Of a stretch of 5,214 nt of DNA, positions 1-5,214 are shown in pieces. Location: positions 1 through 5,214 of the forward strand of contig JASFBI010000178.1 in assembly GCA_030149595.1 (NCBI GenBank), read 5' to 3'. Each line of letters starts with the position of its first letter. Position 1 is the first letter of the stretch. The notes beneath the pieces are model-generated. The model made no database searches. It had not been told where the DNA came from and worked only from the letters and a program-made list of their open reading frames with translations. This DNA is from Desulfobacterales bacterium (GTDB lineage: Bacteria > Desulfobacterota > Desulfobacteria > Desulfobacterales > DAOWNP01). Made by a program: the position numbers and the translations under genes.

Positions 1-3
1 TAA

Positions 4-46
4 GCCCAACGCCGTAATTGGAAAAAATGGCGGTTTTCGTTCGGGC
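4..46. repeat. Imperfect inverted repeat (hairpin) at the left edge
   Basis: GCCC (4-7) pairs with GGGC (43-46), AACG (8-11) with CGTT (38-41) leaving one bulged C at 42, and CCG (12-14) with CGG (31-33) across a four-T bulge; the loop is A-rich. The arms GCCCAAC and GTT(C)GGGC, with a single extrahelical base, recall the outer boxes of integron attC sites, and GTTAGAT at 51-57 fits the GTTRRRY core pattern. The window edge hides whatever lies to the left, and no integrase or cassette is visible. It could equally be a dispersed intergenic repeat or the end of an upstream transcript. No T-run follows the stem, so it is not a typical intrinsic terminator. Confidence 0.4.
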
Positions 47-66
47 ACTAGTTAGATTGATATTAC

Positions 67-73
67 AAGGAGA
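67..73 (+). promoter_or_regulatory. Ribosome binding site deciding a GTG start
   Basis: AAGGAGA ends six bases before GTG at 80-82. This near-consensus Shine-Dalgarno sequence supports the GTG start of the response regulator; there is no ATG at a suitable distance. The neighbouring kinase and PocR genes lack such a site, so this is the best translation signal in the window. Confidence 0.75.
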
Positions 74-79
74 CAAACT

Positions 80-514
80 GTGCATCATAATATAGAGATA
101 CTAATTGCTGAAGATGACAATGGTCATGCATTATTAATTAAAAAAAACCTTAAGCGTGCGGGAGTCATGAACAAAATTAGAAGATTTAAAGACGGTCAGG
201 AAACTTTAGATTTTCTTTTTAAAAACAAAAAAGATATCACTCCAAACAGCAATGCTTCATATATTCTTCTTCTTGATATAAATATGCCAAAAAAAAATGG
301 GGTGGATGTATTAAGACAGATAAAAAAAGATGAGAAATTACAAAAGCTTCCCATAATTATGCTTACCACCACAGATAACCCTGTTGAAATAGATGAATGC
401 TACAGACTTGGATGTAATAATTATATTGCAAAACCAGTAGATTATGATAAATTTATTGAAACCATAAAAAAGCTTGGTCTTTTTTTAATGATTGTAAAAA
501 CACCTCAGATTTAA
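80..514 (+). CDS. Single-domain response regulator (Rcp1/CheY-like receiver)
   Basis: A receiver domain fills the 144-residue protein, with no output domain. Visible receiver residues are the acidic pocket E11-D12-D13, the phosphoacceptor D66 in LLLDINMPKKNG, the switch threonine at about T96 in IIMLTTTD, and the conserved K118-P119. The insert after the second helix (around residues 48-58) and the LTTTDN motif are typical of the Rcp1-like branch of receivers, which in cyanobacteria are partnered with phytochrome kinases and elsewhere often lie beside hybrid kinases. It would accept phosphate from a histidine kinase in the cytoplasm and act by protein-protein contact. The GTG start is set by a strong ribosome binding site. 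It ends 31 bp before the hybrid kinase on the same strand, so an operon is likely and that kinase is the obvious partner, though its own receivers make the direction of phosphate flow uncertain. Confidence 0.93.
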   Translation: MHHNIEILIAEDDNGHALLIKKNLKRAGVMNKIRRFKDGQETLDFLFKNKKDITPNSNASYILLLDINMPKKNGVDVLRQIKKDEKLQKLPIIMLTTTDNPVEIDECYRLGCNNYIAKPVDYDKFIETIKKLGLFLMIVKTPQI

Positions 515-545
515 TTTTTTCACTTAAACATAAACCATATGTGTT

Positions 546-2870
546 ATGAAACAAAATAAGATTAAATCAAAAATACTTATAATAGAAGACAATGAAGGAT
601 TAAGCAAAATAATATCAAAAACATTAAATCGTGCAGGTTTTGATACAGATATAAGCACTTGCGGAATGGATGCAGTTTCCATGGCAATAACAACCAAACC
701 ATGGCTGATGCTTTTAGACTATATGCTGCCAGATATTCCAGGTTCTGATGTGATTAAGAAAATCAATGCAAAAGGGGTTTATATCCCTTTTGTAGCTATG
801 ACCGGCCATGGTAATGAAAAAGTCGCCATCTCTTTTTTAAAACTTGGAGCAAAAGATTATCTTATAAAAGATACAGGTTTTTTAGATCTTTTACCCGCTG
901 TTGTCAAAAATGTAGAAGAGAGGCTTGCTATTGAAAAAAGACTTTTTATAGCAGAAACAAAAAAAAGAGAAAGTGAAGAAAGATACAGAGCCCTTGTTAA
1001 TGCTACAGAAGATATTATTATGGTTTCCAAATATGAGGAGGGTTTTTTTGGTAAAATAATAGATGCTAATATCGCTGCCTGCTCTTTGCTGGAATATGCA
1101 AAAAAAGAGCTACTCTGTTTAAAAGGTAGTGATATTTATTATAATATTGATCGTGAACAAGTTATCTATATAAAAGAGACGTTAGCAAAAAAGAGTAATA
1201 TCCTGTTTGAAACTATATATAAAACAGCAACAGGGAAAGAAATTCCTGTTGAAATCCGTGCCCATACTATGGACTTGAACGGTGAGTCTGTTATTATGTG
1301 TATTGCAAGAGATATTACAAAAAGAATAAAAATAGAAAAAGAGCGCTACCAGCTTGCTACTGCTGTTGAGCAGGCAGAAGTGTGTATACTTATTATAAAA
1401 AAAGATTTAACTGTTGAATATATTAATCCTGCTTATGAAAAAAAACTCGGCTATAAACTATCTGATACATTAGGAAAGCCTTTTATTTTGTTTCAAGACA
1501 GTGAATTGTCTATTCAAAAATTTAATACTATTTTAAAAAAGACAACGGAAAATGGGGAGTGGTCAGATAAAGTTAAAATAAAAAATTCATTCGGAAAAAT
1601 TTTGGTTTTTAATATTACGGCATCTCTTATAAAAGACAGATCAGGCATTTTTACCCACCTGATGTTTTTAGGCCGTGATATAACCCGTGAATTAGAGTTA
1701 GAAGATCAGCTGCGTCAGGCTCAAAAGCTTGAGGCATTAGGTACTTTGGCAGGAGGAATAGCACATGATTTTAACAATATATTAAGTGCTATTTTAGGAA
1801 ATACAGAGCTTGCTTCCATCAAATGCGATAAAAACTCTCCTGTCCAGTATAATCTGGAACAGATAATTAAAGCTGTGGCCAGATCTAAAAACCTTGTTCA
1901 GCAGATCATGACTTTTAGCAGAAAAAAAGATGCCGGATTCAAATCAGTATCTATCTATCTTATTATAAAAGAAGCCATAAAATTTATAAAATCAACTTTT
2001 CCTTCATCCATTAAAATAAAAGATGATATAAAACAGGCTTATAATGTTTTTGCAAATGCAACACAGCTCCATCAGGTTGTAATGAACCTCTGTACCAATG
2101 CCGCTCATTCAATAAAATCAGGTAACGGCATACTTGAAATAAGTCTTTCAAATTGTGAAATCCATACAAAAGACTTATATAAATATCAAGAACTTAAACA
2201 TGGGAGCTACGTAAAACTTATAGTAAAAGATAATGGCTCAGGTATTGATAATAAAATAATAGACAAAATTTTTGACCCTTACTTTACCACAAAAACAACA
2301 GGAGAAGGTACTGGCCTTGGTTTATCTGTAACCCATGGTATAATAAAAAAATATAAAGGTGCTATCTCTGTTCAAAGTACATTAGGATCAGGTTCTGTTT
2401 TTACTATTCTTTTTCCTGCTGCCAAATCAAAAAAAAAAGAAGTAGACTATGTTAAAGAAGCTGTTTTAAAGGGTTATGAACATATCTTGTTTGTGGATGA
2501 TGAGAAGCTTTTAGTTGAGCTTGGAGTCTTGATGTTAGAAGACTTAGGATATAATGTTGTGGCAACTGATTCCAGTATAGAGGCTTTGCGGTTATTTGAA
2601 AAAAATCCTGATAAATTTGACATTGTAATAACAGACTTAACCATGCCTGATTTAAATGGTTTTGAACTTGCTAAAAAAATCTTAACAATCAAAAAAAAGA
2701 TACCCATTATTTTATGCACAGGGTATCATGAAACAATGGATAAAAAAGAAATTTCCAAAGCAGGGATTAAGTCTTTACTGGTAAAACCGATAAAAAGAAC
2801 AGTTTTTGCACAAACTGTAAGAAAACTTTTAGATGAAAAACATATACAGCAATCTATTATAAAACACTAA
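546..2870 (+). CDS. Soluble hybrid sensor histidine kinase, REC-PAS-PAS-HisKA-HATPase-REC
   Basis: A 774-residue kinase without membrane segments, so a cytoplasmic sensor. Domain order: receiver 1 (about 8-125; E14-D15, phosphoacceptor D58 in LLDYMLPD, T86, K108 in LIKDT); a short helical linker rich in K/E/R (125-146); PAS 1 (about 147-260, ending in ARDITKR); PAS 2 (about 267-382, ending in GRDITRE); HisKA with phospho-acceptor H407 in GGIAHDFNN; HATPase_c with N-box N514/N518, G1 box DNGSGI (562-567), F-box FDPYFTTK (576-583) and G2 box GEGTGLGL (586-593); receiver 2 (about 645-762; D651-D652, phosphoacceptor D697 in VITDLTMPD, T725, K747-P748). All catalytic residues are present, so it should be active. 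The PAS ligand cannot be told from sequence. There is no Hpt or DNA-binding domain, so output needs another protein, possibly the receiver protein just upstream. ATG 546 lacks a clear Shine-Dalgarno sequence, suggesting translation coupled to the upstream gene. Confidence 0.94.
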   Translation: MKQNKIKSKILIIEDNEGLSKIISKTLNRAGFDTDISTCGMDAVSMAITTKPWLMLLDYMLPDIPGSDVIKKINAKGVYIPFVAMTGHGNEKVAISFLKLGAKDYLIKDTGFLDLLPAVVKNVEERLAIEKRLFIAETKKRESEERYRALVNATEDIIMVSKYEEGFFGKIIDANIAACSLLEYAKKELLCLKGSDIYYNIDREQVIYIKETLAKKSNILFETIYKTATGKEIPVEIRAHTMDLNGESVIMCIARDITKRIKIEKERYQLATAVEQAEVCILIIKKDLTVEYINPAYEKKLGYKLSDTLGKPFILFQDSELSIQKFNTILKKTTENGEWSDKVKIKNSFGKILVFNITASLIKDRSGIFTHLMFLGRDITRELELEDQLRQAQKLEALGTLAGGIAHDFNNILSAILGNTELASIKCDKNSPVQYNLEQIIKAVARSKNLVQQIMTFSRKKDAGFKSVSIYLIIKEAIKFIKSTFPSSIKIKDDIKQAYNVFANATQLHQVVMNLCTNAAHSIKSGNGILEISLSNCEIHTKDLYKYQELKHGSYVKLIVKDNGSGIDNKIIDKIFDPYFTTKTTGEGTGLGLSVTHGIIKKYKGAISVQSTLGSGSVFTILFPAAKSKKKEVDYVKEAVLKGYEHILFVDDEKLLVELGVLMLEDLGYNVVATDSSIEALRLFEKNPDKFDIVITDLTMPDLNGFELAKKILTIKKKIPIILCTGYHETMDKKEISKAGIKSLLVKPIKRTVFAQTVRKLLDEKHIQQSIIKH

Positions 2871-2913
2871 CCAGCCATTGATTCACCATCTAAGTTTACA
2901 GACAAATTAAATC

Positions 2914-2942
2914 TTGACTCATATATTTTGTTTTGTCATAGT
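2914..2942 (+). promoter_or_regulatory. Candidate sigma-70 promoter for the metallo-hydrolase
   Basis: TTGACT (2914-2919) is separated by 17 bp from CATAGT (2937-2942), giving five and four matches to the -35 and -10 consensus. It lies in the 127-bp gap after the kinase stop and about 55 bp before ATG 2998. In such AT-rich DNA chance matches are common, but spacing and position are right. It suggests the metallo-hydrolase is transcribed separately from the kinase. Confidence 0.4.
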
Positions 2943-2997
2943 AATTTTTGATTTAATTAAACAATAAAATCTTAATATATGCATCAGGATATTTAAT

Positions 2998-3744
2998 ATG
3001 AGCTTCTTTAAGATTCACCCCATTGTAATGGGCACAAAAGTTTTTGATCAAGGGATGATGACATATCAGCACTCCCATGGAACTCCCTACACAATCCCAA
3101 TTTATTGCTGGTACCTTGAAGGAAGCGACAAAACAATTATTATTGATACCGGTGAAATGAATCCTATCATTTCAAAAGAACGGGAAAAAGCCATAAATGG
3201 TAAAATTTATAGTTTTGAAGACGGTCTTAAAAAATGGGGACTTTCTCCTGATGATATTGATATAGTAATTCACACTCATCTCCATAATGACCATTGTGAA
3301 AACGACTACAAATGCGTAAATGCAGTTATTTATACCCATGAGAAAGAGATAGAACAGATACAGAACCCTCACCCTTTGGATTTTAGATACCTTGAAGATT
3401 ATATAGAAGATGTTTATGACAATGGCCAGATCATAACTGTTTCACAAGACCAGGAAATTGTTCCCGGTATAAGTGTAATCCATACACCAGCACATACCAA
3501 GGGTGGGCTGTCTGTTGCTGTTGAAACAGAAAAAGGCTGTGCCATTATTACCGGTTTTTGTACTATTATGGAAAATTTTTACCCACCTATAGAGGTAAAG
3601 GCAATGGAAATGGAGGTCATTCCTCCCGGAACTGTTACAGATTCATACAAAGCATACGATATTTTAATTAAAATCAAAAAAATGGCTGACATTCTTCTTC
3701 CACTGCATGAACCACTGTTTGCATCAAAAGAGACCATCCCATAA
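2998..3744 (+). CDS. Metallo-beta-lactamase-fold hydrolase, N-acyl homoserine lactonase-like family
   Basis: A 248-residue cytoplasmic protein of the usual length for AHL-lactonase-like metallo-beta-lactamase proteins. The metal motif HxHxDH is clear (H94, H96, D98, H99 within HTHLHNDHC), preceded by the strand IIIDTGE (D50). A further metal ligand is H166 in TPAHTKGG, and the last histidine is H237 in LLPLHEPLF. At the place where AiiA-type lactonases carry the metal-bridging Asp in a TGD motif, this protein reads TGFC (185-188), so that Asp appears replaced by Phe. I recall related proteins with the same TGFC motif annotated as lactonases, but their substrate is uncertain; the change makes true AHL-lactone cleavage doubtful. 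AGGA at 2986-2989 sits eight bases before ATG 2998 as ribosome binding site. The gene lies between a signalling pair and a PocR sensory protein; nothing in the sequence ties its function to either. The fold is certain, the reaction is not. Confidence 0.88.
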   Translation: MSFFKIHPIVMGTKVFDQGMMTYQHSHGTPYTIPIYCWYLEGSDKTIIIDTGEMNPIISKEREKAINGKIYSFEDGLKKWGLSPDDIDIVIHTHLHNDHCENDYKCVNAVIYTHEKEIEQIQNPHPLDFRYLEDYIEDVYDNGQIITVSQDQEIVPGISVIHTPAHTKGGLSVAVETEKGCAIITGFCTIMENFYPPIEVKAMEMEVIPPGTVTDSYKAYDILIKIKKMADILLPLHEPLFASKETIP

Positions 3745-3760
3745 TTTTACGATTTTTTTT

Positions 3761-3790
3761 AAAAACCCCGGCATACAGCCTGCTTTTTTT
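3761..3790 (+). terminator. Weak candidate terminator after the metallo-hydrolase
   Basis: An A5 run, a short GGC-ATACA-GCC hairpin (3770-3780) with interrupted outer pairs, and a T7 run (3784-3790) lie 17 bp past the stop codon. The A and T runs can extend the stem. The GC core is only three pairs with mismatches around it, so termination would be partial at best, and transcription may continue into the PocR gene. Confidence 0.3.
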
Positions 3791-3803
3791 ATTAACTTTT
3801 TTT

Positions 3804-4370
3804 ATGGAATATTATACAGTGAAGCTTACAGACCTTTTACCCATTGACAAGTGGATTGAATTTGAAAAAGAAATAACAGAAAAATCAGGGTTAAATGCTG
3901 GAATATACGATATAGACGGTATAAGAATAACCGGATATAAAAACTGGCAGGAAAATGAACTTTGCCCTGCAATTAATAATAATAAAAAAGGTCAGACATT
4001 CATATGTGCACCAGCTCATCAAAACCTCTCCCTAATGGCTTCAAATACTAAAAAAGGTATTGCTGAAGAGTGTGATGCAGGAATCGTCAAGGTTGTTGTT
4101 CCAATATTTGCAAATGATGAATTTTTAGGAACAGCCGGTGGATGCGGACTCCTTTTTGAAGGTGGTGAAACAGAGGCGTTTTATATTAGTAAAACCTTAG
4201 AGATTAAAGAGTCTGAAGTTGAAAAAATGTCTTCCACACTTAGTACTATTTCAGAAAAAAATGCTAATGCTATTATAAATTTTATTGAAAAAAAAATAGC
4301 TGAAATTCTTAATAATGCCCATGAACCCAACCTGGATTTTTCACCCAGATTGGGCAGCAACAAATACTGA
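3804..4370 (+). CDS. Stand-alone PocR sensory-domain protein
   Basis: A 188-residue soluble protein made almost wholly of a PocR ligand-binding domain (about residues 7-135), opening with LTDLLPIDKW and containing the family hallmark ECDAGIVKVVVPIF (89-102) followed by FLGTAGGCG. PocR domains are PAS-like sensors named for the propanediol-utilisation regulator and are normally fused to AraC, kinase or GGDEF outputs; here no output domain is attached, only a helical C-terminus (about 136-172). Four cysteines, C54 (ELCP), C68 (FICA), C90 (ECDAG) and C114 (GGCG), are spread through the domain and could bind a metal, Fe-S cluster or haem, or act as a redox switch; that is inference. ATG 3804 has no clear Shine-Dalgarno sequence. 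The last residues (about 173-188) look unlike the rest of the protein, and the stop codon lies inside sequence that, in another frame, reads as RelB antitoxin, so the original C-terminus may have been altered. Confidence 0.88.
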   Translation: MEYYTVKLTDLLPIDKWIEFEKEITEKSGLNAGIYDIDGIRITGYKNWQENELCPAINNNKKGQTFICAPAHQNLSLMASNTKKGIAEECDAGIVKVVVPIFANDEFLGTAGGCGLLFEGGETEAFYISKTLEIKESEVEKMSSTLSTISEKNANAIINFIEKKIAEILNNAHEPNLDFSPRLGSNKY

Positions 4371-4486
4371 GCCAGCTTCATATTACTATGTCAGAAGCGA
4401 TTGCCATGTATTTGACTCAAATTACACTACATAAAGGAATTCCATTTGAAATAAAAATTCCAAATGAATTAACGACCACCAACTAA
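4361..4486 (+). pseudogene. C-terminal remnant of a RelB/DinJ-family antitoxin
   Basis: The frame beginning at 4361 reads QILSQLHITMSEAIAMYL and then TQITLHKGIPFEIKIPNE before TAA at 4484-4486. The ILxxLxITMSEAI ... LHKGIPFEIKIPNE pattern is the C-terminal half of RelB/DinJ antitoxins, the part of the ribbon-helix-helix and toxin-binding region that follows the first strand. The expected N-terminal strand and start codon are absent: upstream, the DNA is the end of the PocR gene in a different frame. An internal ATG at 4388 would give a 32-residue peptide but has no ribosome binding site. I read this as a broken gene and not a functional antitoxin. It overlaps the PocR stop and runs straight into a toxin remnant. 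Confidence 0.75.
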
Positions 4487-4584
4487 TCGGTGATTGGAAA
4501 AATCATCGTGACTGTCACATAGAATCTAATTGGATTCTTATCTATCGTATTTCCGATAACAATCTCTATTTTTTCAAAATAACT
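4471..4584 (+). pseudogene. C-terminal remnant of a YafQ-family mRNA interferase toxin
   Basis: The frame from 4471 reads NDHQLIGDWKNHRDCHIES followed by NWILIYRISDNNLYFF. This matches the YafQ pattern DHxLxGxWKxxRDCHIExDWxLIYRI, with the histidines of DHQL and CHI and the tryptophan of NW retained and the catalytic Asp before that tryptophan changed to Asn. The first half or more of the toxin is missing, an in-frame stop (TGA 4465-4467) precedes the fragment, and the usual ending with the conserved RTGxHxDLF motif is not seen. A YafQ gene normally follows its DinJ/RelB antitoxin, and that order is kept here, so a deletion probably removed the start of the toxin gene. It is almost certainly inactive. 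It converges on the antitoxin gene on the other strand. Confidence 0.75.
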
Positions 4585-4864
4585 TTAAGCCAAGGATCCA
4601 TTAAGATACTTATGTACGAGACTGGAAATAAGTGTTTGATACGGTATCCCCTCTTCAATAGCCTTTATCTGAATTTGATGATAATCTTTTTGCGTAAGGC
4701 GAAGATTAATACGCTTGTCTTTCTTTAAAGTATTGCGAGCAGCTAACATCACTTTCTCTTTTTCCTCCGCAATATTTTTAATTAGGTTGCCATTCACCAC
4801 GTTCAATTGATTCCATCAATTCTTTTTCTTCCTGATCAAGCGGCTTAAATATTTTTTTATTCAT
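4585..4864 (-). pseudogene. Frameshifted ribbon-helix-helix antitoxin (CopG/COG5304-like)
   Basis: On the - strand, ATG at 4864 opens a frame reading MNKKIFKPLDQEEKELMESI then ERGEWQPN and TAA (4780-4778). The adjacent frame continues as LIKNIAEEKEKV...NTLKKDKRINLRLTQKD and ends IPYQTLISSLVHKYLNGSLA at 4585. Together they give one protein of about 92 residues that follows the layout of COG5304-type antitoxins: an acidic start with EEKEL...ERGEW, then KKDKRIN-RL (DNA-binding strand), then two helices with the EEGIPYQTLI turn. The two parts are joined by a +1 slip near 4784-4790, meaning one extra base. The downstream part is open from TTG 4806, and GGAGG at 4768-4764 precedes GTG 4752 and ATG 4749, so the DNA-binding body could still be made from an internal start. 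A sequencing error or real decay are both possible. No toxin partner is recognised upstream or downstream. Confidence 0.78.
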
Positions 4865-5011
4865 TTTTTTTTGAATTCCAATTTAAATACTTCATAGTAT
4901 AAATATATGCTTATGTCTGCCTTTTGCCAAGCTGTAGATACCCACTTTAACAAAAGTTTGGTAGCTGCCTCTGGTTGTAAATGACTGCTGACTATTAAAT
5001 GAAAGATACAT
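4865..5011. other. Intergenic gap between the antitoxin and the partial - strand gene
   Basis: Apart from the candidate promoter, no gene is recognised here. Two short - strand open frames cross it: one of 39 codons starting at ATG 5011 directly after the TAA of the upstream gene, and one without a good start that ends in TGA overlapping the antitoxin ATG as ATGA (4864-4861). Neither resembles a known toxin. A small AT-rich hairpin (ACTTT 4944-4948 with AAAGT 4953-4957) has no T-run and is not a convincing terminator. Confidence 0.4.
4902..4930 (-). promoter_or_regulatory. Candidate sigma-70 promoter for the frameshifted antitoxin
   Basis: On the - strand TTGGCA (4930-4925) is followed after 17 bp by TATATT (4907-4902), five of six matches for each box and ideal spacing. 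ATG 4864 lies 37 bases downstream of the -10 box. This suggests that the antitoxin is, or was, transcribed on its own and not from an upstream toxin gene. Confidence 0.5.
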
Positions 5012-5214
5012 TTATGGGATCATGCCTGAAATACTTGATTTATATTCCCCACCTTCCCATGTAACAGTAACGTCAATAGTCCCTGTAGTACCTGATGTTG
5101 TTTTCTCTAACCAAACTGTATATTCAATATCAGCAAGGTGATCAGTAGGCTGATTTGTATCAAGAAACGTATGTGATGTATTCCCTTTAATTTTTGCATC
5201 CTCAAAGCTGTTAG
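5012..5214 (-). CDS. C-terminal part of an unrecognised beta-rich protein (runs off the window)
   Basis: A frame on the - strand is open from the window edge to TAA at 5014-5012, giving 66 residues of a partial protein. It reads like a secreted or surface beta-sandwich: rich in Thr, Gly and Ser, with alternating hydrophobic residues (IEYTVWLEKTTSG, TIDVTVTWEGGEYKSSISG), no cysteines, and the ending SGMIP. Composition is more polar and Thr-rich than the other genes here. It might be an extracellular, adhesin-like or pilin-like protein, but I do not recognise the family and no domain can be assigned. The start lies outside the window. It is transcribed towards the antitoxin gene; no clear terminator separates them. 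Confidence 0.55.
   Translation of the reverse strand, partial: NSFEDAKIKGNTSHTFLDTNQPTDHLADIEYTVWLEKTTSGTTGTIDVTVTWEGGEYKSSISGMIP

Noticed and set aside
2474..2719. 81-codon open frame on the - strand inside the kinase gene
   Set aside because: It is antisense to the well-conserved second receiver domain, has no family resemblance and arises from codon bias of the real gene.
3172..3372. 66-codon open frame on the - strand inside the metallo-hydrolase
   Set aside because: It lies opposite the HLHNDH region; hydrophobic composition comes from the complementary strand of a real gene.
3719..3745. TTGCAT...CATAAT as a promoter for the PocR gene
   Set aside because: Spacer is only 15 bp and the boxes lie within the end of the metallo-hydrolase; too weak to report as a feature.
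4181..4381. 66-codon open frame on the - strand over the PocR C-terminus
   Set aside because: Antisense shadow with no recognisable motif; the + strand PocR frame explains the region.
4861..5020. Possible toxin gene overlapping the antitoxin ATG as ATGA
   Set aside because: The overlap is typical of TA operons, but the frame is short, lacks a good start and shows no toxin motif; a separate promoter lies inside it.
1..5214. CRISPR array, tRNA, rRNA or transposase
   Set aside because: No regularly spaced repeats, no cloverleaf or rRNA-like stretch and no transposase motif were seen on either strand.

Overview
The window is AT-rich bacterial chromosome with long A and T runs. The gene content suggests an anaerobic Desulfobacterota (Desulfobacterales-like) organism: a multi-domain hybrid histidine kinase with a GGIAHDFNN H-box, an Rcp1-like single-domain response regulator, an AHL-lactonase-like metallo-hydrolase and a stand-alone PocR sensory-domain protein. 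The taxonomic guess rests on protein style only; there is no rRNA or other marker.

Layout. Positions 1-60 hold an imperfect inverted repeat at the left edge. Positions 80-514 (+) encode a small receiver-only response regulator with a GTG start and a good ribosome binding site. Positions 546-2870 (+) encode a 774-residue soluble hybrid kinase (REC-PAS-PAS-HisKA-HATPase-REC), probably in the same operon. After a 127-bp gap with a plausible sigma-70 promoter comes a metallo-beta-lactamase-fold protein (2998-3744, +), then a single-domain PocR protein (3804-4370, +).

The right-hand fifth (about 4361-4870) looks like a small toxin-antitoxin graveyard. On the + strand, the C-terminal half of a RelB/DinJ-type antitoxin is joined directly to a C-terminal piece of a YafQ-type toxin, with the parts between them missing. 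On the - strand, converging on it, lies a ribbon-helix-helix (COG5304-like) antitoxin gene split by a +1 frameshift, with a good promoter in front and no recognisable toxin partner. Beyond that, at 5012-5214 (-), is the C-terminal end of a beta-rich protein that runs off the window.

How the genes may work together: the response regulator and hybrid kinase form a signalling pair with three receiver domains and one kinase core but no DNA-binding output and no Hpt domain, so the signal must leave through a partner encoded elsewhere. The metallo-hydrolase and PocR protein have no demonstrated link to it. No convincing new multi-gene system is present. The points most worth a second look are the two degraded antitoxin/toxin loci, the missing metal-bridging Asp in the metallo-hydrolase, and the four cysteines of the PocR protein.
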